From: Candidatus Omnitrophota bacterium
GTDB taxonomy: Bacteria; Hinthialibacterota; Hinthialibacteria; Hinthialibacterales; Hinthialibacteraceae
DNA length: 64,000 nt
Assembly (NCBI GenBank): GCA_013177805.1
Contig: JABLXU010000016.1
Span: 62,001 to 126,000, forward strand
Reading direction: 5' to 3'
In this document: positions 9,925-22,436 of the stretch, piece after piece
Layout: every line of letters starts with the position of its first letter
How positions within the stretch are numbered: the first letter of the stretch is position 1
Notes under the pieces: model-generated
Seen by the model: only the letters and a program-made list of their open reading frames with translations
What the model was told of the DNA's origin: nothing
The model's database searches: none
Position numbers and translations under genes: made by a program

Positions 9925-11379
9925 CTATACGCTCAACGGCGTGATTTCGATCCGTTGTTTACGCTTTATCGATTCCTGACCGGCGAAGCAGGCGAGGGCG
10001 GCCTGCATGCCCTTGATCCCGTCGCACAAGTTGGGCGCGCCAGCGCGGATGGTGTGCGCGAAACCCTGCAGCTCGAAGCGGTAAGGATCGGTGGGCGCCA
10101 TGCCGCTCGCTCCGCCCTTGCCCGTGGCTTCCTGGGAAACATGGGCCGCAAAGGCCGATTGGCCGGCGTCTTCCTTGACCACGTCCACCTGCGTCGATTT
10201 CTCTTCCTTGACCGCCTTCTGGGCCGATTCCTCGTTCCAGCCCGGTTCCCAGAAGAGGTAGGATTCGTTTTCGTTGGAGAGAATGAGACTGCCGCGCGTG
10301 CCCATGATGTGCTCGTAGTACTGGTCCACGCTGTTGCTCTGGATGCACGAGTAGGTCACTGTGCGGTGGCCCGGATATTCGAAGATGGCGAAGATGTGGT
10401 CCTCGATGTCGCGGTCGTCCCGGCTGTAGCCCTTAAGCCGTTCGCGGTAGGCATCGAAATCAACCGCGTCGGTATCGCTGTATTTCTTCTTGGTCTGGAA
10501 TTCGCTCAGATACTCCAGGTACAGTTCATTCTGGGTCTCCTCGCTCTTGAATTTTCCTCCTGTGGCGTAGACCGCCGTTGGGATCGATCCCAAAAACCAG
10601 TTGGCTACCGCGATCTGATGGCTGCAGAGCTCGGTCCACAGCCCCCGCGAATAGGCTTCGTACCACCGCCAATTGACAAGATGCTGCAGATCAGGATACC
10701 CGTAGCGGGTGGGATCCATGGCCCGCAGAGGCGCTTGCAGTTCCGCGGGGACCATTTTCCGGAAATAGGTCCAGTAGTTCCAATCCGTGCTGCGGTGCCA
10801 CAGGGCGCGGATGTGGTGAATCTCGCCCAGCAGTCCTTCCTGGATCATACGGTGCGCGTCCCAGTACAAGGGATTGTAGAAACGCTGATGTCCCACCTGC
10901 AGATTGAGCCCCTTGGTCTTGGCCAGGCGGGTCATCTCCCGGCATTCGCCGATCGTGTAGGCCATGGTCTTTTCGACGAACACGTGCTTGCCGGCCTGGA
11001 GGGCCTGGAGGGCCATGGGTCCGTGCAGGAAGAAGGGCGTGGCGATGATCACCGCCTCGAGTTCGGAATCGTTCAGCATGTCGTCGTATTTTTCGTACAC
11101 GCGGGGATTGGGATTGTGTCCCAACTCCGGTTTTTTCAGCATCTCCAGCCCGAGCGCCCGGTTGTCGGGCCGGATGTCGCACAGCGCCGTCAGATAGACG
11201 AACTTGGGATCGCAAAGGCTGATCAGGATGCGCCCCTCCATACCCGTTCCGACGATGCCCGTTTTCACCGGCCCGATCCCCTGCGCCTTGTAACTTACCG
11301 CGCCAAGCGCGGGCAATACGGCCGCCGCCTTCAGAAAATTCCGCCTGCCGATCAGTTTCTTTTCCGCGTCGGGTTTCAT
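9925..11379 (-). CDS. Gfo/Idh/MocA family oxidoreductase with Tat-like signal
   Basis: 'GRRNFLKAAAVLPALGAVSY' twin-arginine signal; 'VKTGIVGTGMEGR', 'GKHVFVEKTMAYTIGECREM'. Confidence 0.88.
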   Translation of the reverse strand: MKPDAEKKLIGRRNFLKAAAVLPALGAVSYKAQGIGPVKTGIVGTGMEGRILISLCDPKFVYLTALCDIRPDNRALGLEMLKKPELGHNPNPRVYEKYDDMLNDSELEAVIIATPFFLHGPMALQALQAGKHVFVEKTMAYTIGECREMTRLAKTKGLNLQVGHQRFYNPLYWDAHRMIQEGLLGEIHHIRALWHRSTDWNYWTYFRKMVPAELQAPLRAMDPTRYGYPDLQHLVNWRWYEAYSRGLWTELCSHQIAVANWFLGSIPTAVYATGGKFKSEETQNELYLEYLSEFQTKKKYSDTDAVDFDAYRERLKGYSRDDRDIEDHIFAIFEYPGHRTVTYSCIQSNSVDQYYEHIMGTRGSLILSNENESYLFWEPGWNEESAQKAVKEEKSTQVDVVKEDAGQSAFAAHVSQEATGKGGASGMAPTDPYRFELQGFAHTIRAGAPNLCDGIKGMQAALACFAGQESIKRKQRIEITPLSV

Positions 11380-11412
11380 GATGGTGTCCTTTCTGGATTC
11401 TATGAATTTTTT

Positions 11413-11444
11413 GGTAGGGGCGGACCTAGGTGTCCGCCCGTACC
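11413..11444. repeat. Hairpin-forming GC-rich intergenic element
   Basis: GGTAGGGGCGGACCTAGGTGTCCGCCCGTACC; arms GGGCGGAC/GTCCGCCC. Confidence 0.6.
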
Positions 11445-11466
11445 ATCTTTTGGGTGGATTGCCCAC

Positions 11467-12171
11467 TCAACCCACCCTGCCGCTAACCGGCGCTCCATAG
11501 TTCGGAGCGGCGGGCCGAGGCTCCTCGGCCTCTGCCGCCGTCGGCGCGCCTTTCTCTCCAAACTGAGCCAAAACATTGTCCAGCCCGTACAGTTTGCTTC
11601 CATTCATCGTCAACAGGGCGGCTAAAGCCATCAGTTCCACCAGGTTTTTGTTCACCAAGTAATAGTTGCCTTCCGAACCAACCATGCTCCGGCCCGCCCA
11701 TTGCGCGTAATTCAGGTCCGCGTAAAACACCGTCCAATCCGCTTCCGCCCCTTGCGGCAGCAGATCGACCGGCGGGGCGGCAGCAATGAACAACACCAAC
11801 AGGCCGATCGCCAGCCACGCGGCGAGGGTTGTGAACAATCCCGCCATCAGCCCCAGGCCGGCCAACACCAGCGCCCAGGGAATGAAATAATCGGTGAGGC
11901 CGAGTATCCAGCAGGTTTCCCTCATCGACTCGGGCAGGATCCAATTCAGCAGAAATGTGTCTTGCACTTGCAGCGCCGCCATCCCTTGAAACAAAGGCGC
12001 CAGAGGCCCCCATGAATTGACCAGGTAGCCCTCGGCGCTCCAAGCGGGATGCGCCAATTTGATCAATCCTTCAAACAAAAAATGCCAGCCGATCACCACG
12101 CGCAGCGCGGTAAACCAGAATATCCGCCAATCGTTTTCATTGGGTTTTATACTCTCGTTCATCATGGCCAT
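11467..12171 (-). CDS. DoxX family membrane protein
   Basis: 'RVVIGWHFLFEGLIKLAHPAWSAEGYL' and several TM helices. Confidence 0.7.
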   Translation of the reverse strand: MAMMNESIKPNENDWRIFWFTALRVVIGWHFLFEGLIKLAHPAWSAEGYLVNSWGPLAPLFQGMAALQVQDTFLLNWILPESMRETCWILGLTDYFIPWALVLAGLGLMAGLFTTLAAWLAIGLLVLFIAAAPPVDLLPQGAEADWTVFYADLNYAQWAGRSMVGSEGNYYLVNKNLVELMALAALLTMNGSKLYGLDNVLAQFGEKGAPTAAEAEEPRPAAPNYGAPVSGRVG

Positions 12172-12375
12172 GTCCTCCTCTCTGGGGAGCGCGAACATTC
12201 ATTCATGTCCGGGTGATTTTTGTTTCCACTTGAAAGGGTAGGCGGAATGATGGGCGGGAACCATTCGGGAAATTACGGATTTTGGGATTGCGGATTCCGA
12301 AACGGGAAGGCAGGCGATATTACGTCTGAATACCGTCGGAGCGCTTCATGAGCGCCCGGGATGACAATCGTTATT

Positions 12376-13539
12376 TCAAACCTCGGTATTCCGGCGAAAC
12401 GCGCGTTGCGGGTGGCTTCGATCGTGCACAGAAACGTGGGAGGAGAACCGGCGCCGCGGGGTGGAGCGGAGAGTATCCGCGGGGGTGGAAGTATCAGAAT
12501 TGGTGATGAGCGCGTCCTGTTTTGGTGGTTGACTGAAAACCCGGCCGGTATCGTGATAGATCCCCGCGGGAATCCCCACCGCGACATCTTTGAATGGGAC
12601 ATCAAAAACCAATTTCCGGAGTGGATATAAAACACGCTCCACGCCACGAGACACGGGTTCGTTTCGAGGCCGGAAAAATCCTAATGTCAACCCACTGGCC
12701 AAATCACCGAAAATCGAACCGAGATTTTGGAAGAATCCCTTTCGTTCCGGATTTTGGTCTTCCTGCCGTGGAGATTGAATTGATTGTTCCCGCGTAGTGT
12801 CTTTCTCAACTAGATTTCCGGATGGAAATGGAAATTGGGTGGAGTTGCTATCGGGCAATGTCCACTTTGAAGGCCCGTGTGCCTTGGCGCCAGTGTTGGA
12901 GTTCATGGTTGCCGGTGTGGAATCATTTGGACCGCTCAGGCCGGAAGTTAATTCATTTTCATAGGGCAGAGAATCCAATGGCTGAGTGGAATCCGACCTT
13001 ATCCCCGCTTCGAGTCCCAACGGATAGGATGTTCCCGGTTTTGATTCCGGCTGGGCGGTATGGCTCAATCTTGCCGCTTTGCTTTCCTGATATTCCCGCA
13101 TGTTGCGCAGCATCAAGTCAGCCAGTTGTTCCCCTTGGGGATAGTTCAGCGGCATGTTTTGTAACAACTGGTTGGTTTCAGAATAGGTCCTGGCGTCCAC
13201 AGGGAGGTTTCCGGCGGCTGGAGCCGTCAATTGCTGGTTAAAATCCGATTGCCTGGCGGGCACTACCGTCCAACCTTCCTGGATCGCAGTCTGGACGTTA
13301 AACGGTGTGCCGGAGGCGGTTGTAGAGGAGATATTTGTATTTCCACTGCCCGTTGAAAGATTTTCATTCACGGGAGTGATTTTTGCCGGGGTTTTTTCCA
13401 TCACTTCATGGAACGAGAGAGAGTTGGATTCTCCGGATATGCGGGTCGCGTACGTGGAAGGAATCCGTCCCTGGTTTATACGGACTGTACCGGGCACAAA
13501 TTGCCCGATGGGCATGAATCGCTCGGCCATTTTTTCCAT
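12376..13539 (-). CDS. Hypothetical Ser/Thr/Pro/Asn-rich protein
   Basis: 387-aa low-complexity ORF; no recognised domain. Confidence 0.5.
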   Translation of the reverse strand: MEKMAERFMPIGQFVPGTVRINQGRIPSTYATRISGESNSLSFHEVMEKTPAKITPVNENLSTGSGNTNISSTTASGTPFNVQTAIQEGWTVVPARQSDFNQQLTAPAAGNLPVDARTYSETNQLLQNMPLNYPQGEQLADLMLRNMREYQESKAARLSHTAQPESKPGTSYPLGLEAGIRSDSTQPLDSLPYENELTSGLSGPNDSTPATMNSNTGAKAHGPSKWTLPDSNSTQFPFPSGNLVEKDTTREQSIQSPRQEDQNPERKGFFQNLGSIFGDLASGLTLGFFRPRNEPVSRGVERVLYPLRKLVFDVPFKDVAVGIPAGIYHDTGRVFSQPPKQDALITNSDTSTPADTLRSTPRRRFSSHVSVHDRSHPQRAFRRNTEV

Positions 13540-13702
13540 TTCCTGCCGTCACTTCGGGTACTGCGATTGCCTAGTGCAGGGATCATGCCAATAGGGAATA
13601 GGAGTCTTCTTTTCCATAATTTGGCGGTCAATGGGTGTTTTTTTCTAAAGTTTATTTCTATTTGACCAATGATAAGGGGCCGTTAGGCTTCCGCTACTGC
13701 GG

Positions 13703-15814
<2,112 letters not shown>

Positions 15815-16464
15815 TCACAGGGCAAAGGACGGTATAGGGGTTCACCGCACGGGTACGGTTTTACCGCCTGCTTGGCCATGAGTGGATACGTTAATGTAAC
15901 TACCTTATATTATTTATGATGCACGATTGATCTTAAAGCAATAAATCAGTTATTTTATTTCCGGAGGCATAATTTTCTGAGGCTCGATCTCCGGCTTGGA
16001 TTTGGTCCAAACCGCAATAGGATCCCCATACCATAATGGCGAGGGAGCTGGCGAAACGTGACCACAATTTCTGATATTCCGTGTAACAAATTGAGAAAAA
16101 CTGTATAAATATATAATTTTATATTATTAAAATTAGATTTCATCATGTAACTATTAATTACATATTTAACTATTATGATTCAAATTTGTAAAGGTAATTT
16201 AAAATAAATCAAAAAAACGATTGATTTTTGGATTCTGTCAGTCTATAATATGATTGAATTACATAGATTTTAAGTAAAACTATTATGGCTCTTCCAGGAA
16301 GTGCGCACCTAGTGAGTCGAATTGGTCTTACGTACTCCGGTATTAGTGCGGACATCAAGGTCCACCCCGCCAGAATTACCTTTACCTTGTCCTTCTCCCA
16401 GAGGGAGAGGGAATTCTAGTGGTGATTTGTATGGATCAGAGTGAAAAATTCAGTATCGGAGTAT

Positions 16465-16488
16465 CTAAAAAAAGTACCCACTTGCCGG
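16465..16488 (+). repeat. 24-bp dispersed repeat, copy 1
   Basis: CTAAAAAAAGTACCCACTTGCCGG; copy 2 at 29216-29239 with two mismatches. Confidence 0.6.
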
Positions 16489-16709
16489 TTGAGTCACAAA
16501 TATGAGCTAGCCGTTCGAAATGGGTAAGGTAAAGGTGGCAATCCGCGCAGCCCCAAAATCGACCGAAAATAATTCCCTGGAATTTCTACGGATGAATATT
16601 GGCATTTGATAAATAATCTGTATAGTTGAACCGGTTCCACGCCGGGCTTGATTTTTTCTTTTGGGAACATACGCAAGGTTTTACCCTTGCGAAAAAGGAG
16701 GGGGCAATC

Positions 16710-17162
16710 ATGGCCTTTTCACCTTGGATTCTCGAAAACGAATGGCTTCCACGGGTCGATGTGCGGGCACCAGCCACAATCTATGTTAATGGACGGCAAG
16801 TTCCCCCCATTGAAGGAACCGGGGAGATCCTCTGTTTTACCTTGGGGAGTATTCAGATCGTCAGCGAATGCAAAATCCCCATCCCTTCGGCTGGTAAAAT
16901 CCGTTTTTCGATTGGATTAGGAGAGGAAGAAGTCGAGTTGATTGTCGATTTTGTCCAGCGCATCGAACTGACCCGGCATTTTCTGAACTGGAAGGAGAAG
17001 CCCCGTTTCCGGATGGTGGCTGCTATCGGTATAAACCAGCGGGATGTTTTAGATAAGTATCAATTCTTCCTCCACCGCCAGTTGTTTGGCAAGGGATTCA
17101 ATGGAGTTTCGGTCTTGATTCGGAAAGAAATGGTCAGATCGTCGAATTATATTGAAAATTAA
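16710..17162 (+). CDS. Hypothetical protein, possibly PilZ-like
   Basis: RBS AAGGAGGGGG; beta-rich 'PRVDVRAPATIYVNGRQV...'. Confidence 0.45.
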   Translation: MAFSPWILENEWLPRVDVRAPATIYVNGRQVPPIEGTGEILCFTLGSIQIVSECKIPIPSAGKIRFSIGLGEEEVELIVDFVQRIELTRHFLNWKEKPRFRMVAAIGINQRDVLDKYQFFLHRQLFGKGFNGVSVLIRKEMVRSSNYIEN

Positions 17163-17193
17163 TGGTTTAGATTGGATGACCTTCGATCGGTTG

Positions 17194-18009
17194 TTAGGTT
17201 TGGCAACCGGGGCAATAGTGCGTGCTTCGTCCATTAAGCACCAATTTCTCAATTTTCCGATGGCAAATGGGACAAGGCAAACCCACGCGCCGGTAAACCC
17301 GATGCTTGTGTTGAAAAAGGCCTAATGTACCATCCAGGCGTTGATAATCGTTGGTTGATGAACCACCCGCCACGATCGATTCTCTCAATACGGTCCGAAT
17401 GCATTGCAGCAAACGCCCGGCCTCGGCTGAAGAAATTTGCCCTGTCGGCCGCACAGGATGAATTCCGGCCCGAAATAAAGCCTCATCAGTATAGATATTC
17501 CCGAGTCCGGCGATCCGCCGTTGATCCAACAGAAACGATTTGACCGCTTGCTTCCGGCCGGCCATCAGGGCATAAAACCGCGGTGCCCGCAACCGGAAAG
17601 GATCGGCGCCCAAATGGCTCCATGACACAAATGTTTTCAACTCAACACTGGGAAGAATGGCGGCAAATCCAAAACGCCGGGGATCCCGCTGACGCAATTC
17701 AACTGACCCATCATCCAAGAGAATCCGAAGGTGAGTATGTTTTTCGAGCGGATCGCTTCCCGGCTGGAGCAACAACCGCCCGCTCATCCCCAGATGATGA
17801 AGCAACGAGAAATTGTTGGACAAATGAATCGCGATGTATTTTCCCCGGCGCTCCACCTCCTGAATAACCGAATTCGTCACTTTTTTCCTATGTTCCAATC
17901 CTTGGTGGATGTAATCATTTCGTAAAGGGTGGTATTTCAAAATCCGCCGGCCGGCCGTCAATTTTCGTAAGGACCGCACGATGGTTTCGACCTCGGGCAA
18001 TTCAGGCAT
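17194..18009 (-). CDS. mutM: Formamidopyrimidine-DNA glycosylase
   Basis: N-terminal 'MPELPEVETIVRSL', C-terminal zinc finger 'CPICHRKIEKLVLNGRSTHYCPGCQ'. Confidence 0.97.
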   Translation of the reverse strand: MPELPEVETIVRSLRKLTAGRRILKYHPLRNDYIHQGLEHRKKVTNSVIQEVERRGKYIAIHLSNNFSLLHHLGMSGRLLLQPGSDPLEKHTHLRILLDDGSVELRQRDPRRFGFAAILPSVELKTFVSWSHLGADPFRLRAPRFYALMAGRKQAVKSFLLDQRRIAGLGNIYTDEALFRAGIHPVRPTGQISSAEAGRLLQCIRTVLRESIVAGGSSTNDYQRLDGTLGLFQHKHRVYRRVGLPCPICHRKIEKLVLNGRSTHYCPGCQT

Positions 18010-18022
18010 GGCGTATGGATCC

Positions 18023-19255
18023 TCAATCCCACCGTAACGGGATAAATTCCAGAATCCCGAATTCAGCCACAGTACTCACGTCCGCGGGAATCACGGCAAA
18101 ACCCTCCGCCCCCCGCAGCGATGACAACATTCCTGATCCTTGCGGCCCCGTGGGAATGGCGATGGGCAGACCCGATGGGCTATGGGACAAACGGCAGCGG
18201 ACGAAATGGGTCCGGCCGCCCGGATTGTCCATCGGTGTGGCAAGGCGGACATACCAGACCGGATTTTTCCATGGATCGCGCCCCACTAAACGCCGCAAGG
18301 CCGGTTTGACAAATAAATGAAACGTGGTTAATACCGACACCACGTTTCCCGGCAAAGCGAACACGTACCGGCCGTTCCACACTGCGAACAGAACCGGCTT
18401 TCCGGGTTTGATAGCCACCTTGTGAAAAACGATTTCCACTCCCATTTCTTGTAGAATCCGGGGTAAAAAATCCTTTTCTCCCGCGGAAATACCTCCTGAG
18501 GTGATCATCATCCCGGCTTCCTGGAATCCCTTCTCCAACATGCCCCGGATCACCGCCGGATCATCTTTCGCGATCCCCAAATCGATCACCGGACACCCCC
18601 AGGCTTTCAATTCCGCCGAAAGGGTATACGTGTTCGCGTTCCGGACTTGTCCGCCCAGGGGTTTCTCTTCCGGATGGATCAATTCATCCCCAGAAGTCAT
18701 CAAAGCCACCCGGGGATTTTGCCGGACCAGGATTTCCCGGATACCGTGCAATGCCAACAATCCAATCTCCGCGCTGCCTATCTTGATCCCCGCAGGAAGC
18801 AATGAATCGCCTTTTTTTAACTCACTGCCCCGTGCCCGGATATTTTGACCCGGCCGCGCGGATGAAAAAATGGACACTTGCCCGTCGTCTTCTTTCGTTT
18901 CTTCCACCATGACCACGGCATCCGCCCCGGGAGGAATAGGCGCGCCGGTCATGATTTTAGCCGCTTCTCCGGGATGTATTTCCCTCCGGGGCAGGAAAGG
19001 TCCGGCGAAGATCTCTTCGACCACCCGCAACTCCGCGGGCTTGCCGGGTATCACTTTGTCTAGATCTTCGGATCGGACGGCATACCCATCCATGGCGGAG
19101 TTGTCGAAAGGAGGCGAATCCTCTCGCGCGATGATATCTTCGGCCAGTGTAGTCCCCTGGGAATCCCTCCAGGGAATACGGCGGGGAGCCACAGGGGCAA
19201 TGCACGTTTGAATGAACTCCATTGCTTCGGAATAGTTAATAAGCCGTCGCGTCAT
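18023..19255 (-). CDS. moeA: Molybdopterin molybdenumtransferase
   Basis: 'DSPPFDNSAMDGYAVRSEDL', 'IMTGAPIPPGADAVVMVEET', 'GGISAGEKDF'. Confidence 0.96.
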   Translation of the reverse strand: MTRRLINYSEAMEFIQTCIAPVAPRRIPWRDSQGTTLAEDIIAREDSPPFDNSAMDGYAVRSEDLDKVIPGKPAELRVVEEIFAGPFLPRREIHPGEAAKIMTGAPIPPGADAVVMVEETKEDDGQVSIFSSARPGQNIRARGSELKKGDSLLPAGIKIGSAEIGLLALHGIREILVRQNPRVALMTSGDELIHPEEKPLGGQVRNANTYTLSAELKAWGCPVIDLGIAKDDPAVIRGMLEKGFQEAGMMITSGGISAGEKDFLPRILQEMGVEIVFHKVAIKPGKPVLFAVWNGRYVFALPGNVVSVLTTFHLFVKPALRRLVGRDPWKNPVWYVRLATPMDNPGGRTHFVRCRLSHSPSGLPIAIPTGPQGSGMLSSLRGAEGFAVIPADVSTVAEFGILEFIPLRWD

Positions 19256-19768
19256 GCGTATCCAACCTGAATGATTGTAGGATATCAACACAATGTCAAG
19301 TAATTTTACCTTACAACTGATCGGCGAAGGATTGAATGCTTAAGGATTCTTCCGGCAAAGACATACTTTCTTTTCCCTCACACATGAGATCTGTATCAAC
19401 GACCCCTGTTTGGAGCGATTCATCCTTCATCCCCTCCTTATCGAGGAAAAGCAGGAATGAGAGAATTGCAGGGATAGCAGACTTGGAGACTGCCTGGGCT
19501 TTCGAGAGGATAAGAATGCCCTTTTCACCTTGTTCTCCGCCCTGACCGGAGGAATCGCGTTTTTAACCTTGAGTCTGTTGTGATCTATTCGATTGTTGCT
19601 AGAATCAACCTACGGTACAAGGGCGTTGAATGTTGCCTTGACTGTCAATAGAAATAATTCAGAATTATTTGGATATGATTCGATATTCCTGTATGACATT
19701 TCGGCAACAATCCCCGTGATTCCTCCGAAGGGATGGGGTTTCGGAAATACGCTAGATAAGGGCGCTTC

Positions 19769-20863
19769 ATGAATTCTATTTCTTCCGCCTTAACGGATGA
19801 GCAGTCTGCCTCTAGTAACATAAAAATAACCACTATTTTAAAACCGGTCCGCGGCCAACTCGCGCAAACCCAGCAACTCTATCAGGAAACAGTCCTTCAA
19901 ACCGAAGAACGGGCTTATTTGCATAAACTTGTCAATGGAGAGACCGGTTTCTGGGTTCCCGAAGAATTCCGCGTGCCAGTGGTGGATACGATTTCCAACC
20001 ACATCCTGCAAAGCGAGGGGAAATGGATACGCGCCGCCTTGGTCCTTCTGGCCGCGAATGCCTGCGGGGTGGCCAATCCGGCCGTCCAGCAAGTAGCCGT
20101 GGCGGTGGAATTGATCCATCTCGCCACCCTGGTGCATGACGACATCGTGGATGAAGCCCCGATCCGCCGGGGAATCTCATCGGTACCGGGCAACTGGGGA
20201 AATTCGGTATCCGTCCTCCTGGGTGATTTTTTGTTATCCAAGTCGTTCAAATTGCTCCTCGCCAGCGGCTCCATTCCGGCGCAGAACCTGTTGAGCAAGG
20301 CCACCGGACAAATGTGCCTGGGCGAAATCAAGCAACTGACCTGCTCCTACGACACGATCCTGACCGAGCAGGAATATTTGGAAATGATTGAATATAAAAC
20401 CGCTTCGCTCATGGCCGCGGCCTCTGCTTCAGGGGGGTATTTCGGGGGGTTGTCCGAAAAAGCCATCGAACGCCTGCACGCTTACGGCCATGCGCTGGGC
20501 ATGGCATTTCAGATCACCGATGATGTTCTGGATTACACCTCATCCACGGCCATTCTGGGCAAACAGCAAGGCGGCGATCTGCGCAATGGGAAAGCGACCT
20601 TACCGCTGATCCATTTATTTCAGAGCCATGAAAAACAGGCCCGCCTGATTCTCGACAGTTCCGCTCCCATGGAACAAAAAACCCTGGAGTTGGCTGCCCT
20701 CATGCGGCGGATGGGTTCCATCGACTACGCATATAAAGTCGCCAGGCGCTTTGGAGAAATCGCCAAGGAAAGCCTGAAGGAAATCGAACCAGAAACCGGT
20801 TCGTCCGATTCTCTCAATTCTCTTTACCAGCTGGCTGACTTTGTCCTAGCCCGGAATAGTTGA
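19769..20863 (+). CDS. Polyprenyl synthetase (trans-isoprenyl diphosphate synthase)
   Basis: FARM-type 'LVHDDIVDEAPIRRG' and SARM-type 'QITDDVLDYT'. Confidence 0.95.
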   Translation: MNSISSALTDEQSASSNIKITTILKPVRGQLAQTQQLYQETVLQTEERAYLHKLVNGETGFWVPEEFRVPVVDTISNHILQSEGKWIRAALVLLAANACGVANPAVQQVAVAVELIHLATLVHDDIVDEAPIRRGISSVPGNWGNSVSVLLGDFLLSKSFKLLLASGSIPAQNLLSKATGQMCLGEIKQLTCSYDTILTEQEYLEMIEYKTASLMAAASASGGYFGGLSEKAIERLHAYGHALGMAFQITDDVLDYTSSTAILGKQQGGDLRNGKATLPLIHLFQSHEKQARLILDSSAPMEQKTLELAALMRRMGSIDYAYKVARRFGEIAKESLKEIEPETGSSDSLNSLYQLADFVLARNS

Positions 20864-20924
20864 CCGGATTATCCCTCTCCTTTCTCGATTGGAAAAGGAT
20901 TTCGCGTCCATCCATCTATACCAG

Positions 20925-20966
20925 AAAAATTCCAAGACAAACTATAAAAATTCCAAGACAAACTAT
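20925..20966. repeat. 21-bp perfect tandem duplication (2 units)
   Basis: AAAAATTCCAAGACAAACTAT repeated twice head-to-tail. Confidence 0.9.
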
Positions 20967-21065
20967 TTCCAATATTTTTTTAAAAAAGAAAGATCTATTG
21001 ATTTTTGAGATAATATAATAGTTAGTAGCGATACAGATTATGCCAAAAAATAAGCTATCTGCAAA

Positions 21066-22424
21066 ATGTTATTATATGATCTATTCTGGGATATCCGTTC
21101 TTTCGCCAACCTGGCTATGTTTTCTGGAGCCGATCGCTCTCCGGCCTCGCCATGGTGGACCCAGGGTTCTGTGATTCAGATCACGCAGCTGATCCTTCTC
21201 ATCACGGCAATCGTTTTCTTGTTTTTCTTCCGTTCCCAAATGGCCCGTTCCAAAGAACGCAACCGTGAATTGGAAGAACAGGTATCGAAACTGAACAAGG
21301 AACTGCGTATGAACCGGTACGAGTTCGAGCGGCGGGTAGACGACCGCACGGCCGAACTCTCCCGTTCCACGCTTCTTCTAAAACTAGAAAATACGGAACG
21401 CCAATGGGCGCAAGAAGCCTTGGCGCGGTCCGAATTCCGCACCCGCGCCCTGCTAAGCGCCATCCCCGATGTCATTTTCCGTATGGATCAAAACGGTTTG
21501 CTGTTGGATTTCCACGCGGGGAAAGGATTTACGCCATGGGAGAAACTCGAGGAGAAAATTGGCCGGCCGATCTCTCAAGTGCTTCCCGCGGACGCCGCCG
21601 AAAATACGGTGATGTGCATCCAAGAAGCACTGCGCACCCAGGAAGTGCAACGCATGGAGTTTTGTATCCCCTACGGCCAAGAGGTCTTTGTGTTCGAATC
21701 GCGGATTGTGGCGGGAGGCGATCAGGAAGCACTGGCCATTCTCCGGGATATGACGGAATTGAGACGCTTGGAAAATGAAATCCTTGACATCAGCAGCCGG
21801 GAACAAACCCGTTTGGGTCAAGACTTGCATGACGGCCTCGGTCAGCATTTGACAGGGATTTCCTTCTTCAGCCGCAGTCTGTATCAAAAATTGGAAGCCA
21901 AGGGGATCGAAGAGGCGCGGGATGCCTTGGAAATCACCGACTTAGTCAAGCAAGCCATCCAACAAATCAAGGGAATCACGCGGGGACTGCTGCCGATGAT
22001 GGTCGAGGAGGAGGGATTGGAGTCGGCCCTGTACGAGTTGGCCTCAACCACCAAGCGCACGTATGGCATTTCCTGCGATTTCACTTGCGAAAGTCCGTTG
22101 GGAGCCATCAATGTTTCGCTGGCCAACCACCTATACCGCATTGCCCAGGAAGCGGTGAATAACGCGGCCAAACACGCGAATCCCACGCGGATCAGCATCG
22201 CGTTGCGAATCAACGAAGCGGGGATGACTTTGATCGTGGAAAACGATGGCCAGGGATTTCCCGAAGGGTGGGAACAACGGGGCGGGATGGGATTGCGGAT
22301 TATGCGGTACCGGGCCGGCGTCATTGGCGCGCAATTGGTTTTTCGGCGGGATGAGGATCACCAGACCCGTGTAATCTGTACGATTCCAAAGGCATCTTTC
22401 TGCACGATTCCAAAGACATCTTGA
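21066..22424 (+). CDS. Sensor histidine kinase (NarX/HisKA_3 type, PAS domain)
   Basis: N-terminal TM, coiled coil, PAS-like region, 'RLGQDLHDGLGQHLTGI' H-box, 'EAVNNAAKHA' N-box. Confidence 0.92.
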   Translation: MLLYDLFWDIRSFANLAMFSGADRSPASPWWTQGSVIQITQLILLITAIVFLFFFRSQMARSKERNRELEEQVSKLNKELRMNRYEFERRVDDRTAELSRSTLLLKLENTERQWAQEALARSEFRTRALLSAIPDVIFRMDQNGLLLDFHAGKGFTPWEKLEEKIGRPISQVLPADAAENTVMCIQEALRTQEVQRMEFCIPYGQEVFVFESRIVAGGDQEALAILRDMTELRRLENEILDISSREQTRLGQDLHDGLGQHLTGISFFSRSLYQKLEAKGIEEARDALEITDLVKQAIQQIKGITRGLLPMMVEEEGLESALYELASTTKRTYGISCDFTCESPLGAINVSLANHLYRIAQEAVNNAAKHANPTRISIALRINEAGMTLIVENDGQGFPEGWEQRGGMGLRIMRYRAGVIGAQLVFRRDEDHQTRVICTIPKASFCTIPKTS

Positions 22425-22436
22425 TGGGATTCAACT

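Noticed and set aside
9955-11625. 556-aa plus-strand ORF opposite the Gfo/Idh/MocA gene
   Set aside because: Antisense shadow ORF; minus-strand product is well supported.
16262-16500. Possible coding remnant in the AT-rich gap between ligA and the 16710 gene
   Set aside because: No ORF of meaningful length or family similarity; only the 24-bp repeat is supportable.
20925-20966. Possible CRISPR array seed
   Set aside because: Two contiguous 21-bp units without spacers; not a CRISPR structure.
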